A stretch of 64,000 nucleotides of DNA from the NCBI GenBank assembly GCA_963753245.1, contig CAVWBK010000005.1, positions 248,001 through 312,000 on the forward strand, given 5' to 3'. How positions within the stretch are numbered: the first letter of the stretch is position 1; each line of letters begins with the position of its first letter. Below are positions 17,703-24,947 of the stretch, piece by piece. Source of the stretch: VRUE01 sp963753245 (GTDB lineage Bacteria; Actinomycetota; Thermoleophilia; Solirubrobacterales; 70-9). Below the pieces are notes generated by a model. The model did not search any database and was not told the origin of the DNA. It was given only the letters and a program-made list of their open reading frames with translations. The position numbers and the translations under genes were made by a program.

Positions 17703-17963
17703 AACCCGGCGGCTCTGGCCATCGACTCGCTTCCGCGACGAGTAGCTCAACTGGTCCGGGTTGGCGCAGAGGGCGACGGTTATGGCGGGCGCGGCGGCCG
17801 CACCCGAGCCTTGGCGGTCAAGGTTGAGCGGTCGGCTGACCCGTCGTTTCTGAAGGCGGCAGCCGCCACCCTAGAGTCAGGAGACCGTCTCGATCCCAAA
17901 ACAGCCGAGCCCGGGGGCCGCCCTACCCTCCTCGCAGCTCTGCAAGGAGTGCCTGGGGGGTGA
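17703..17963 (+). other. Gap with an unexplained coding-like reading frame
   Basis: The stretch between the thioredoxin gene and the PIN toxin has no recognised gene. A plus-strand frame ends at TGA 17961-17963 and reads like a protein tail (RLDPKTAEPGGRPTLLAALQ). No start or family was found. The upstream bases gtagctcaactggt (17742-17755) resemble a tRNA D-arm, but no tRNA follows. It may be a decayed gene end. Confidence 0.25.
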
Positions 17964-18339
17964 GGATTCGAACACCGCCATGCTCTCCCACGGGAAGTAG
18001 GTGCCGGTGGTCGCCGGAGACGAGAACGTCCACCTCAGCCCGAATCGCACAGCTTAGGATCAGATCATCGTCTGGGTCGCCTGTCACTGCCTCGGGCTCC
18101 TCAGGCGCTGGAAGCAGCCCAATGGACAGGTCGACCAGAAGCTCCTCGACCGCGTGCAATCGCTGCGGCTCAAAGCCCAGCTTTCCGGTGAGGATACGCT
18201 CCAGCTCGACCATCACCGGCTCGGGCAGGACTAGCTCCAAGCGAGCGTCGATCACCTCCTCCAGGACTCGACTGGGTGGTCCGGCAGCGATGAACGCGGA
18301 GACGATGACGTTCGTGTCGCAGGCGACTCGCAGAATCAG
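17923..18339 (-). CDS. PIN-domain toxin (COG1569-like), probable CTG start
   Basis: Putative ribonuclease toxin. The frame continues upstream of GTG 18255 to RVACDTNVIVSAFIAAG, which carries the first conserved PIN Asp, so the full gene must start further up. CTG 18339 overlaps the antitoxin stop (CTGA) in the same way an ATGA junction would. That gives 138 residues. The later acidic residues are in TGDPDDDLILSCAI and VLVSGDHRHLLPV. The catalytic Asp/Glu set appears complete. It forms a type II toxin-antitoxin operon with the upstream ribbon-helix-helix gene, next to tRNA-Gly. Confidence 0.82.
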   Translation of the reverse strand: MILRVACDTNVIVSAFIAAGPPSRVLEEVIDARLELVLPEPVMVELERILTGKLGFEPQRLHAVEELLVDLSIGLLPAPEEPEAVTGDPDDDLILSCAIRAEVDVLVSGDHRHLLPVGEHGGVRILTPQALLAELRGG

Positions 18340-18572
18340 TCGCGCCCGGAGCGCCTCTCGTCAACCAGAGACTCACTGTCCTCGGGTCCGATTCCGAGGG
18401 CCTCGGCCTGCCCACGCCCGTAGCGCTGGAGCACAGCGAAGCGCTCGATTTGCACCTGACGTCGCAGGGCGTCGCGGACCACCTCACTACGCGTCTTACC
18501 CAGGCTTCGAGCGAGTGCGTCGGTCTCTGCAGCGAGGTCGTCAGGCAGGGAAACAGAAAGAAGCTGATTCAT
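18336..18572 (-). CDS. Ribbon-helix-helix antitoxin
   Basis: A 78-residue protein with an N-terminal RHH DNA-binding unit (LLSVSLPDDLAAETDALARSLGKTRSEVVRDALRR) and a charged C-terminal tail that would bind the toxin. Such antitoxins neutralise the partner and repress the operon. A -10-like TATGAT (18586-18581 on this strand) ends eight bases before ATG 18572, with CTGTCA about 16 bases further up. The transcript is therefore probably leaderless. It overlaps the PIN toxin. Confidence 0.85.
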   Translation of the reverse strand: MNQLLSVSLPDDLAAETDALARSLGKTRSEVVRDALRRQVQIERFAVLQRYGRGQAEALGIGPEDSESLVDERRSGRD

Positions 18573-18580
18573 ATGAAAAC

Positions 18581-18586
18581 ATCATA
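18581..18586 (-). promoter_or_regulatory. -10-like element of the PIN/RHH operon
   Basis: TATGAT on the minus strand, eight bases before the antitoxin ATG. Transcription would begin at or next to the start codon, and no Shine-Dalgarno is visible between them. Confidence 0.45.
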
Positions 18587-18707
18587 TCGGCCTTCTTTGA
18601 GGTGACAGACGGCTTGCGAATGGGAAGTCGGCAGGGGCGGCACTACCCGAGCCTCGCCGGCCGGTCAGAATCGCCTAGGATGGCTCTGGAATCAGGAATT
18701 CCACCGC

Positions 18708-18780
18708 GCGGACGTAGCTCAGTTGGTAGAGCGCGAGCTTCCCAAGCTCGAGGTCGCGGGTTCGAGACCCGTCGTCCGCT
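18708..18780 (+). tRNA. tRNA-Gly(CCC)
   Basis: A complete cloverleaf: acceptor GCGGACG pairs with CGTCCGC (18773-18779), D-arm GCTC..GAGC, anticodon arm CGAGC-TTCCCAA-GCTCG with anticodon CCC, T-arm GCGGG-TTCGAGA-CCCGT, discriminator T. No CCA is encoded. This is the only intact copy; its 3' portion is repeated at 22155, 36561, 37932 and 40050. It is therefore the likely integration site of the island that follows. Confidence 0.96.
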
Positions 18781-18795
18781 TCCTTCTCCGCTTTA

Positions 18796-18846
18796 CAGAG
18801 CCAAATTCTTCGCTGGGGTTCGAAACCCGTTGAGAATTTGGCTCTG
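18796..18846 (+). repeat. 14-bp perfect inverted repeat downstream of tRNA-Gly
   Basis: Arms cagagccaaattct (18796-18809) and agaatttggctctg (18833-18846) are perfectly complementary. The 23-base loop contains ggggttcgaaacccg, which looks like a tRNA T-arm. There is no T-run after it, so it is not a classical terminator. An imperfect relative follows the tRNA-Gly fragment at about 37970-38025. It may be part of the attachment region or a second tRNA remnant. Confidence 0.6.
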
Positions 18847-18911
18847 GACCTAAGCTCTCCGAGCCGCCAGCCCTCGCTGACGGGAGGCAGTGTAAATCAA
18901 GAGTCGACACC

Positions 18912-18956
18912 GGCTCATAACCCGAAGGTCGCAGGTTCGAATCCTGCCCCCGCTAT
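18912..18956 (+). repeat. tRNA-Met/fMet(CAT) 3' half, copy 1 (att scar)
   Basis: 45 bases from ggctcataac to gctat, covering the anticodon loop (CAT), variable region, T-arm and 3' acceptor strand of a Met-type tRNA. No matching 5' half precedes it. The identical 45 bases recur at 19891-19935, and similarity continues through a terminator-like hairpin. Identity starting in the anticodon region is typical of tyrosine-recombinase attachment sites in tRNA genes. Confidence 0.8.
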
Positions 18957-18961
18957 TGAGA

Positions 18962-18986
18962 AAGGCCTCGGAAACGGGGCTTTTTT
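18962..18986 (+). terminator. Rho-independent terminator after tRNA-Met fragment
   Basis: Stem AAGGCCTCG / CGGGGCTTT with a GAAA loop, followed by further Ts to 18986. It sits just after the tRNA-Met 3' half, where the native tRNA terminator would be. Confidence 0.75.
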
Positions 18987-19115
18987 CGTTCCGGGGTCTC
19001 ATCGCGAATCGCCCGTGGGTACCCCGAGTTCAAGTGCTGGCTTGCGGACATGCCATTTCGCCGAGTCCTACGATTCGGAGGATCGACGGCAGAATCAGGC
19101 CGGGCTGGGCTCTTC

Positions 19116-19268
19116 CTACGCGTCCGCCCACGCTGCGTGCTCATGGCGTAAAGAGGCGAGTCGCTCCCGATGACGTGTTGCCTTGACGTTCGCAGTGAGC
19201 TTGTGCGGCTTGCAGAGGAGGCAGCTGCTGCGGCGATGCTTGGGTCGTTTGCGCTTGTGGTTCGCCAT
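19116..19268 (-). CDS. Small basic CxxC protein
   Basis: A 50-residue protein from ATG 19268 (MANHKRKRPKHRRSSCLLCK). It is strongly basic with one CxxC and a Lys/Arg-rich N-terminus. It resembles short uncharacterised proteins annotated in many actinobacteria, which I know only by pattern. It lies in the segment bracketed by the two tRNA-Met fragments, upstream of and divergent from the CopG/RelE module. Function unknown. A longer upstream frame exists but the MANHKRKRPK start is the recognisable one. Confidence 0.6.
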   Translation of the reverse strand: MANHKRKRPKHRRSSCLLCKPHKLTANVKATRHRERLASLRHEHAAWADA

Positions 19269-19332
19269 AGCCTTCAGGCTAGCGGGAGAGTGCCCCGCGT
19301 ACGGCATGTGCCCTTGCGTGTACCCTAGGGAT

Positions 19333-19590
19333 ATGGCTGAGCGGAACCGCCGCATCAACGTCACTCTTGAGCCGGACTACGCGCAGAAGCTGGCGAGCCT
19401 GGCGGAGCGCACACATGTCCAGGAGGGGACACTGGCTCGCTCACTTCTTTCCAGCGCCCTTGACGAAGCCGATCCGGATGCCTCGCGGATCACTGAAATC
19501 CTCGACGGCATTCCCGGCGCCTGGGAGCAGGCGCAGGTGTCGATCGAGCAGGCTCGGCGCGGCGACACCGTGCCGCTTTCAGAGCTCTAG
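19333..19590 (+). CDS. CopG-like ribbon-helix-helix antitoxin
   Basis: An 85-residue protein from ATG 19333 (MAERNRRINVTLEPDYAQKL), with an N-terminal RHH strand and helices and an acidic C-terminal tail. TACCCT lies six bases before the ATG and no Shine-Dalgarno is visible, consistent with a leaderless transcript. Three bases separate its stop from the RelE/ParE toxin. The frame remains open to 19183 upstream, but that extension does not look like an antitoxin. Confidence 0.82.
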   Translation: MAERNRRINVTLEPDYAQKLASLAERTHVQEGTLARSLLSSALDEADPDASRITEILDGIPGAWEQAQVSIEQARRGDTVPLSEL

Positions 19591-19593
19591 TCG

Positions 19594-19884
19594 ATGCCGC
19601 CGATCGAGGTCACGCGCCAGGCGCGTGACGAGCTTTGTGGGCTGATCGGGACCCGCCAGCTGCCGGCCGACACGCGCGAGCGAGTTTCGCGCTCGCTGCT
19701 CACTTTGGAGGACTTCCCGAGAGCCGGGAAGCAGCTCTCCGGCGTTTGGCGGGATTGCCGTGCCTTGATCGGTCCTTGGGGCTGGCTGATCGTCGTCTAC
19801 ATGTACATCGAGGCCGACGATCGAGTTGTCGTCATCGCCTTCCACGATGCCCGGACCTCGGAGGCCGCGACGGCTCGCTCCTGA
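19594..19884 (+). CDS. RelE/ParE-family toxin
   Basis: A 96-residue compact toxin: IEVTRQARDELCGLIGTRQL at the N-terminus, then SLLTLEDFPRAGKQLSG, a central basic segment WRDCRALIGPWGWLIVVYMY and C-terminal RVVVIAFHDARTSE. This is the beta-strand-rich RelE/ParE layout with RxxYxI-like elements. RelE members cleave mRNA on the ribosome and ParE members poison gyrase; I cannot tell which. With the upstream CopG antitoxin it is the main cargo between the two tRNA-Met fragments. Confidence 0.82.
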   Translation: MPPIEVTRQARDELCGLIGTRQLPADTRERVSRSLLTLEDFPRAGKQLSGVWRDCRALIGPWGWLIVVYMYIEADDRVVVIAFHDARTSEAATARS

Positions 19885-19890
19885 CCCGTT

Positions 19891-19935
19891 GGCTCATAAC
19901 CCGAAGGTCGCAGGTTCGAATCCTGCCCCCGCTAT
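19891..19935 (+). repeat. tRNA-Met/fMet(CAT) 3' half, copy 2 (att scar)
   Basis: Exact copy of 18912-18956, again without a 5' half. It is followed by the same hairpin region (19941-19965), here with two mismatches in the stem. The two copies bracket about 980 bases containing the CopG/RelE module and the small CxxC gene. Confidence 0.8.
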
Positions 19936-20015
19936 AGGAAAAGGCCCCGGAAACGGAACCTTTTTCGTGTTGAAGCACCGAGATTCGCCCTCTGACGAGT
20001 ACCAATTGGGTACCA

Positions 20016-21013
20016 CATGACTATCCGGTTTGCTCAGGCTGCCGCCCGGTCCTCATGGGTGACGATCGCCCGGTAGGTGCTCGGCTCGCGAAGGGCTCCC
20101 AGCCCGAGCAGGGTCTGAAAGGCGGCCATCGGGGTGCGGCGGCGGTTGTGGCGGAAGACGAACTCGTCGAGGTAGGCCTGCAAGTGCTCGGGCGAGACGC
20201 CGCGGTGGGTGCCCTGCAGCCAGGTTTTCAGGTTGGAGGCAGCGCGATGGGCGCGAGGTAGGAGCTTCTGGGCGTCGGGGAGATCGCGTCGTTCAGGACG
20301 AGGCCTGTGTCGATAGCCGGCGTCGGTAAGTCTGCCGTACCCCGGCCAGCCGTCGGTGTGGACGATCGCCCCGGGGACGACGAACTCCTCCACCAGTCCG
20401 GTGAGGGTGTCGCGGCTGGCGTCGGGCAGAACCGCGAGGCGAAGCCTCCCCGAGCCCTGGCCGCGGACCTCGACGATGACGCCGACCAGGGCCTTGCCGT
20501 CGCGCTGGCGCCCACCACGGCGGCCGTCGTGGTGCCCTCCGACGAAGGTCTCGTCGACCTCGACCTCGCCGCGCAGTGGCTCGCGCTCGGGGTCGACCAT
20601 CGCCCGGCGCAGCTTCTGCAGGATCAGCCAGGCGGTCTCATAGCGCGAGATGCCGAGCTGGCGCTGGAGCTGCACCGCGGAGATCCCCGGTGTGTGGGTC
20701 GCGACCAGGTAGGCGGCCCAGAACCAGAGCCGCAGCGGGGTGCGGGTGCCGTGCATGACGGTGCCCGCGGTGATCGAGGTCTGCTGGCGGCACTCAGCGC
20801 ACTCCCAGAGGTGGCGACGCTCGAGCACCCAGGACCGGCCGCCGCCGCAGGCCGGGCAGCGGAAGCCCTCGGGCCAGCGGGAGTCGGCCAGGTAATCCAG
20901 GCAGGCGGCGTCGTCAGGGAATCGTTCCTGGAAGTCCACGATGCTGCGCGGGAAGTCTGGCCTGCCCACAAGACGACTGTAGGCACGGCACCTGACGGAA
21001 CCGGATAGTCATG
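20016..21013 (-). mobile_element. IS1595-family insertion sequence
   Basis: Bounded by perfect 15-bp inverted repeats: catgactatccggtt at 20016-20030 and aaccggatagtcatg at 20999-21013. It contains one transposase gene filling almost the whole element. I see no flanking 8-bp target duplication, so the insertion is old or the ends have been rearranged. Confidence 0.85.
20034..20969 (-). CDS. IS1595-family (ISXO2-like) transposase
   Basis: A 311-residue intact transposase. The N-terminal zinc ribbon has FRCPACGGG and LWECAECRQQ, followed by the hallmark TSITAGTVMHGTRTPLRLWF. The catalytic ISXO2-like domain has EVDETFVGG (first Asp), IVHTDGWPGYG (second Asp) and a C-terminal HLQAYLDEFVFRHNRR (Glu/Asn region). 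It ends four bases inside the left inverted repeat flank. With all catalytic blocks present the element could still be active. Confidence 0.92.
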   Translation of the reverse strand: MGRPDFPRSIVDFQERFPDDAACLDYLADSRWPEGFRCPACGGGRSWVLERRHLWECAECRQQTSITAGTVMHGTRTPLRLWFWAAYLVATHTPGISAVQLQRQLGISRYETAWLILQKLRRAMVDPEREPLRGEVEVDETFVGGHHDGRRGGRQRDGKALVGVIVEVRGQGSGRLRLAVLPDASRDTLTGLVEEFVVPGAIVHTDGWPGYGRLTDAGYRHRPRPERRDLPDAQKLLPRAHRAASNLKTWLQGTHRGVSPEHLQAYLDEFVFRHNRRRTPMAAFQTLLGLGALREPSTYRAIVTHEDRAAA

Positions 21014-21017
21014 AGGG

Positions 21018-21890
21018 ATGGTTATCGGGCGGTCACAGAGTCGGGCTAGAGTGGGCATCTTGAATCTGTCCCCCAGTGAATCGGCGGTCTTGGTAGATCC
21101 GGACTGGATCGCGGACAATCTCGGCGACCCGGGCGTCCGGCTGATCGAGGTCGATGTCAGCTCGGCGGCCTACGAAGCGGGTCACATCCCCGGGGCGGTG
21201 CTCTGGAACGCCTACGCCGATCTTCGCGATCCGGAATATCGACCAGTCCCGCGAGCAGAGCTCGAGCGCCTTCTCTCCCGCGCCGGCGCCAAGCCGGAGA
21301 CGACGTTGGTCGTCTACGGCTACGGCGCCGCGCTCGGCTTCTGGCTGATGAAGGCCCAGGGTCACGACGATGTCCGCATGCTCGAGGGCGACCGCGAGCA
21401 ATGGCCGGACTCCGGTCGCGAGTGGAGCACCGAGGTCCCGGGGCCGGTCGGGGGCTCCTATGAGCTCGCGGCCGAGAACGAGGAGATCCAGGCCTCGCGC
21501 GCGATGGTGGAAGCGGCGATCGGTGACCCGGCGCAGGTGCTGCTCGACGTTCGCTCGGAGCTGGAGTTCAGCGGTGAGCGCTTCTGGCCCTCTGGCGCCA
21601 GCGAGGACACCGGTCGAGCCGGGCACCTGCCCGGCGCCGTCAACGTTCCGATCGACCTCCTGCGTGAGGGAGACGGCTCGTTGAAGAGCGCCGCGGAGTT
21701 GCGCTCCGTTTTCGAGCACAGCGCGGTCACCCCCGAGAAGACCACGATTGTCTACTGCACGATCGCCAACCGCGCCAGCCAGGCCTGGTTCGCGCTCAGC
21801 CAGCTGCTCGGCTACTCCGACGTCCGCGTCTACTACGGCTCTTGGGTCGAGTGGGGCAAGGCAGACGACACCCCGATCGAGACTCGATAG
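21018..21890 (+). CDS. Rhodanese-family sulfurtransferase (two domains)
   Basis: A 290-residue protein with tandem rhodanese domains. The first (LVDPDWIADNL to about residue 140) lacks the Cys; the second has the active-site loop VYCTIANRASQAW with the catalytic Cys. EAGHIPGAVLWN and GRAGHLPGAVNVPIDLL mark each domain. It transfers sulfane sulfur, for example from thiosulfate or 3-mercaptopyruvate. ATG 21018 is only five bases from the IS inverted repeat. TTG 21060 (LNLSPSESAVLVD) may be the ancestral start, so the first 14 residues are uncertain. Confidence 0.88.
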   Translation: MVIGRSQSRARVGILNLSPSESAVLVDPDWIADNLGDPGVRLIEVDVSSAAYEAGHIPGAVLWNAYADLRDPEYRPVPRAELERLLSRAGAKPETTLVVYGYGAALGFWLMKAQGHDDVRMLEGDREQWPDSGREWSTEVPGPVGGSYELAAENEEIQASRAMVEAAIGDPAQVLLDVRSELEFSGERFWPSGASEDTGRAGHLPGAVNVPIDLLREGDGSLKSAAELRSVFEHSAVTPEKTTIVYCTIANRASQAWFALSQLLGYSDVRVYYGSWVEWGKADDTPIETR

Positions 21891-22154
21891 ACGGCGCGCC
21901 GCCTGTCAGTGACATGAACCTTCCTTTTTGCGCCTCCGTGCCGAGCGCCGGGTACGGCTTCATTCATCACAGTCCTGAGACTGGATTTGTCTCGAGACGG
22001 CGTTTGCATCGGCCAAGCCCTAACGACCCGCGCGCTTGAGCGAGTGATGTCTCTGCACGGCGATTTGCCTCTAGCGCTAGTCATCGGACTTCACTGACCT
22101 TCCTCGGTTTCTCGAGGACCAACGGCTCTAAGAGGTTCGGCTCTGCGCCTGAGA
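21891..22154. other. Gap after the rhodanese gene
   Basis: No gene, RNA or hairpin recognised. It leads into the tRNA-Gly 3' fragment. Confidence 0.3.
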
Positions 22155-22181
22155 CGCGGGTTCGAGACCCGTCGTCCGCTT
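22155..22181 (+). repeat. tRNA-Gly(CCC) 3' fragment (att scar)
   Basis: 27 bases identical to 18755-18781, the T-arm and 3' acceptor strand of tRNA-Gly. Upstream bases do not form the rest of a tRNA. The following gaagctggggcttcgagac (22204-22222) resembles the loop of the hairpin that follows the intact tRNA. Confidence 0.8.
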
Positions 22182-22340
22182 TGCCATTCTGAGGCGGTTC
22201 CTCGAAGCTGGGGCTTCGAGACAGCTTTGACGGCCAAAGGAGGCCGGGCAGAGGCGGAGGAGGAGGCAGGCGATGCTCTTGCGAGCGCCGACGCGATCTG
22301 CAGAACCCCTGTGCGGCAGCGCAGGAGTCCTGCTACATTC

Positions 22341-22619
22341 ATGTACATGAGCGAGTCAGTCGGTATCGCGGAGCTACGCCAGAACCTGAGCGTCTACCTG
22401 CGGCGCGTCAGCCACGGCGAGCGGCTGGTGGTCACCGATCGTAACCGGCCCGTCGCCGAGCTTGGCCCGGCACCGGCTAGCAGCGCTGATCTGGACCGGC
22501 TGATCGCCGCGGGCCGCGTCTCCCGTCCCCCGGGGCGCGGGTTGCCCGAGCCGTTGGAGTTGGCTGGCGATCCGCATTCGTTGAGCCGCGCGCTCGATGA
22601 GATCCGCGGCGATCGCTAG
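22341..22619 (+). CDS. Phd/YefM-family antitoxin
   Basis: Antitoxin of about 92 residues. The core SVGIAELRQNLSVYLRRVSHGERLVVTDRNRPVAEL is the Phd/YefM fold that binds DNA and toxin. ATG 22341 and ATG 22347 are both possible. TACATT lies just upstream (22333-22338), and an AGGAG at 22323-22327 is too far for 22347. Three bases separate it from the PIN toxin gene. Confidence 0.85.
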   Translation: MYMSESVGIAELRQNLSVYLRRVSHGERLVVTDRNRPVAELGPAPASSADLDRLIAAGRVSRPPGRGLPEPLELAGDPHSLSRALDEIRGDR

Positions 22620-22622
22620 GCC

Positions 22623-23036
22623 GTGGCGGTCTTCTATGCGGACGCCTCGGCGCTGGTCAAGCTCGTTCGCGACGAGCCCGAGTCAGCTGCTCTGCGCGCA
22701 TTTCTCGCCGACGCGGACATCCTCAGCAGTGAGTTGGTCTTGACTGAGATCCCACGCGCGATCCACCGTGCGGTCATGCATGAGCCTGAGCTGCCTCTCG
22801 GCCTGTTGAACCAGCGTGCCGGCGAGCTGCTCGATGTGATCGCGCTGCGGCCACTCGACCGGGCGTTGCTCGCCGCCGCCGGAGCGCTCGCTGAGCCCGT
22901 CCTACGGGCGCTCGATGCGATTCACGTCGTCGCTGCCATCGACTTGCTCCCGGTCGACGCCTTCGTCACTTACGATGAACGTCAGGCCGCCGCCGCGCGT
23001 CTCGCCGGTCTGCGAACGATCGCTCCGGGAGCCTGA
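22623..23036 (+). CDS. VapC-like PIN-domain toxin
   Basis: A 137-residue PIN ribonuclease from GTG 22623. Conserved acids are in VFYADASALVKLV (Asp), SSELVLTEIPRAI (Glu), LRALDAIHVVAAI (Asp) and DAFVTYDERQ (Asp), so the active site looks complete. The pairing of PIN with a Phd-type antitoxin is common. VapC toxins typically cleave specific tRNAs or rRNA. The module lies 160 bases after a tRNA-Gly 3' fragment. Confidence 0.88.
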   Translation: MAVFYADASALVKLVRDEPESAALRAFLADADILSSELVLTEIPRAIHRAVMHEPELPLGLLNQRAGELLDVIALRPLDRALLAAAGALAEPVLRALDAIHVVAAIDLLPVDAFVTYDERQAAAARLAGLRTIAPGA

Positions 23037-23090
23037 GTGCGGGGCGGAAGCCCGCCGTTGTGAAGTCCCAAGAGCGAGTAGGTTGGCGGG

Positions 23091-23116
23091 CTGGGCTGCG
23101 CCAACGCCTGCCGACC
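23091..23116 (+). repeat. 26-bp exact repeat, copy 1
   Basis: From ctgggctgcg to gccgacc. The same 26 bases recur at 36092-36117 in the same orientation. Both lie in non-coding parts of the island. No tRNA or gene explains them. Confidence 0.7.
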
Positions 23117-23309
23117 GTGACATTGGCAGAGAGGGGCCCCTCCTCGTCCTGAGCGACACCGAGGCGATAGTCAGACGAGACGACCGCCGACCCCCAAGAG
23201 CAAGAGCGAATGAATTCGCCCGCTGGGTTGGGTTTTCAGCCTATGCTTGCCATGGCGAGATGGAGTCCTCGCTCTCGCATTCGAGTGCAGCCCGAAGGAA
23301 GAGGTTGAG

Positions 23310-24362
23310 ATGAAGGACAAGCTCCCGTCAGTGCCGAGGCCAAGCAGGGGTTCGAGGGGACAACGACACCGCGCTTCCCGCCTAGCGGCCTTCGCCGCGG
23401 CGTGGGCGCTGATGGCCACTTCAAGCGCCCAGGCGTCGACGGTCACTGTCGGAAGCCCGCTTACGGCATCGTTCGCACCAGCCCCGGGCGTGCCTCCCTC
23501 AACGCACGCCAACCAGGTTCTGCCCGAGCCCGGCGCGGACGCCGCGTCGCCAATCGGGGGAACGATCGTTCGCTGGCGGGTCACCGGGACCCTCGGTGGT
23601 CCGTTCGAGCTGCGGGTGCTGACACCCACCAGCGACCCTGACATCTTCACCGGTGCCGGCACGAGCTCCCCGCAGACTACGACCAGCACAGCGACCCAGA
23701 CCTTCACAACCAACCTACCCATTCAGGCCGGTCAGCTGATCGGCATCGACAACGAAAATAAAGTTGGGGAATTGGGAGCAGCAACCGTCCCCGGTGCGGG
23801 CGAAATCGGGTGGTTTCCGCCACTGAGGGACGGGGAAACAAGGGGGATCAGTGGCGGCGGAATCGATGAGGAGCTTGGCTTTAACGCGGACGTCCGCCCC
23901 CTGCCGGGCGTCACCTCGGCAAGCCCGTCATCGGGTCCGGCCACAGGCGGCACCCAGGTGACGATCACCGGGCACGACTTCACGGGAACAACCGCGGTCC
24001 TCTTCGGCAGCGTCGCCGCCGCAAGCTACACGGTCAACTCCGACTCGCAGATAACCGCTGTCTCACCGCCTGCCTCGCCGGGCACCGTGGACATCAGCAT
24101 CGAGAACCCTGGGCTGAGCCCGACCGGCGCAGCTGACAAGTTCACCTTCACTGCCAACTCCACCGTCAACGCTGTTTGCGTTGTGCCCAAGCTCAAGAGC
24201 AAGAAGCTAAAGAGGGCGAGAAAGGCCCTGAAGAGAGCTGATTGTCGCCTTGGCAAGGTAAAGCCCAAAGGCCAACAAAGGACGGGCAAGGTGCAAAAGC
24301 AGCGCCCCAAGGCGGGCAGAGTGCTGCCCCCAGACAGCAAGGTGAACGTCAAGCTCGGCTAG
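23310..24362 (+). CDS. Secreted protein with IPT/TIG and PASTA domains
   Basis: A 350-residue exported protein from ATG 23310. The signal segment RLAAFAAAWALMATSSAQA precedes a beta-rich domain (TVTVGSPLTASF to about residue 205). Then comes an IPT/TIG immunoglobulin-like domain (VTSASPSSGPATGGTQVTITG), and a C-terminal PASTA-like unit: KSKKLKRARKALKRADCRLG, QKQRPKAGRVLPPDSKVNV. PASTA domains bind peptidoglycan, so wall attachment is likely. A decayed relative of the first and last domains lies at 31109-31905. No membrane anchor is visible. Confidence 0.82.
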   Translation: MKDKLPSVPRPSRGSRGQRHRASRLAAFAAAWALMATSSAQASTVTVGSPLTASFAPAPGVPPSTHANQVLPEPGADAASPIGGTIVRWRVTGTLGGPFELRVLTPTSDPDIFTGAGTSSPQTTTSTATQTFTTNLPIQAGQLIGIDNENKVGELGAATVPGAGEIGWFPPLRDGETRGISGGGIDEELGFNADVRPLPGVTSASPSSGPATGGTQVTITGHDFTGTTAVLFGSVAAASYTVNSDSQITAVSPPASPGTVDISIENPGLSPTGAADKFTFTANSTVNAVCVVPKLKSKKLKRARKALKRADCRLGKVKPKGQQRTGKVQKQRPKAGRVLPPDSKVNVKLG

Positions 24363-24684
24363 AAGAGGAAGGTACCCGTGCCCGGTACCAAGGCGCGGGC
24401 CCGGGCTGCGCATTGCTGCCTTGAGTCAAATGCGAGCGTGCGCGCCGCGCGGGTGCGGACGATCGGGCGGACGAGAAGGAGAAGTCTGGACCGACCCGCG
24501 GCTCACTGTCGCTACCGCGTGGTTGCGAGCGCGCCAATCGCCAGCGTAAGACGCTCGCCCGGGACGACATGCGCTCATCTGGGTCTCGGCCCAGGCTTGG
24601 ACCCGAGGCTCTCGCTCCACCTGGCGGATCCGGAAGCCGCGCGTGCCGCCAACGTCTCGGGATATCCCCGTGTATACTAGTGCT
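24363..24684. other. Gap between the PASTA protein and the AbrB/Doc module
   Basis: No gene recognised on either strand. The only signal is TATACT at 24673-24678, the probable -10 of the antitoxin that follows. Confidence 0.3.
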
Positions 24685-24939
24685 ATGAAGATCGTCAAGG
24701 TCCGCCGCGTCGGTAATAGCAACGTGGTTTCGATCCCCCGCGAGCTCGAGTCGCACGGTTATGCCCCGGGCACCTCCGTGCTGGTCGAGGAGCTCGACGG
24801 GGGCGAGCTTCGGATTCTGCCGACCGAGCAGCTGCGGGAGAGGATTCGCACGATCGGCGAGCGCATGGTCGCCGAGCACCCCGAGGCGTTGAAGATCCTC
24901 GCCGAGCACGACCCAGACTCCGAGTCAACTCCACAGTAG
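24685..24939 (+). CDS. AbrB/MazE-like antitoxin
   Basis: An 84-residue protein from ATG 24685. The N-terminal swapped-hairpin AbrB motif reads IVKVRRVGNSNVVSIPREL, and the acidic C-terminus binds the toxin. TATACT lies six bases before the ATG and no Shine-Dalgarno is present, so a leaderless transcript is likely. It precedes a Doc-like toxin that is frameshifted. Confidence 0.85.
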   Translation: MKIVKVRRVGNSNVVSIPRELESHGYAPGTSVLVEELDGGELRILPTEQLRERIRTIGERMVAEHPEALKILAEHDPDSESTPQ

Positions 24940-24947
24940 ATCGCCGG

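Noticed and set aside
17736..17790. tRNA-like start (gtagctcaactggt)
   Set aside because: Only a D-arm-like piece is present. No anticodon arm, T-arm or complementary acceptor strand follows within tRNA length.
19941..19965. Second terminator after tRNA-Met copy 2
   Set aside because: Two mismatches in the centre of the stem make it doubtful; noted within the repeat entry only.
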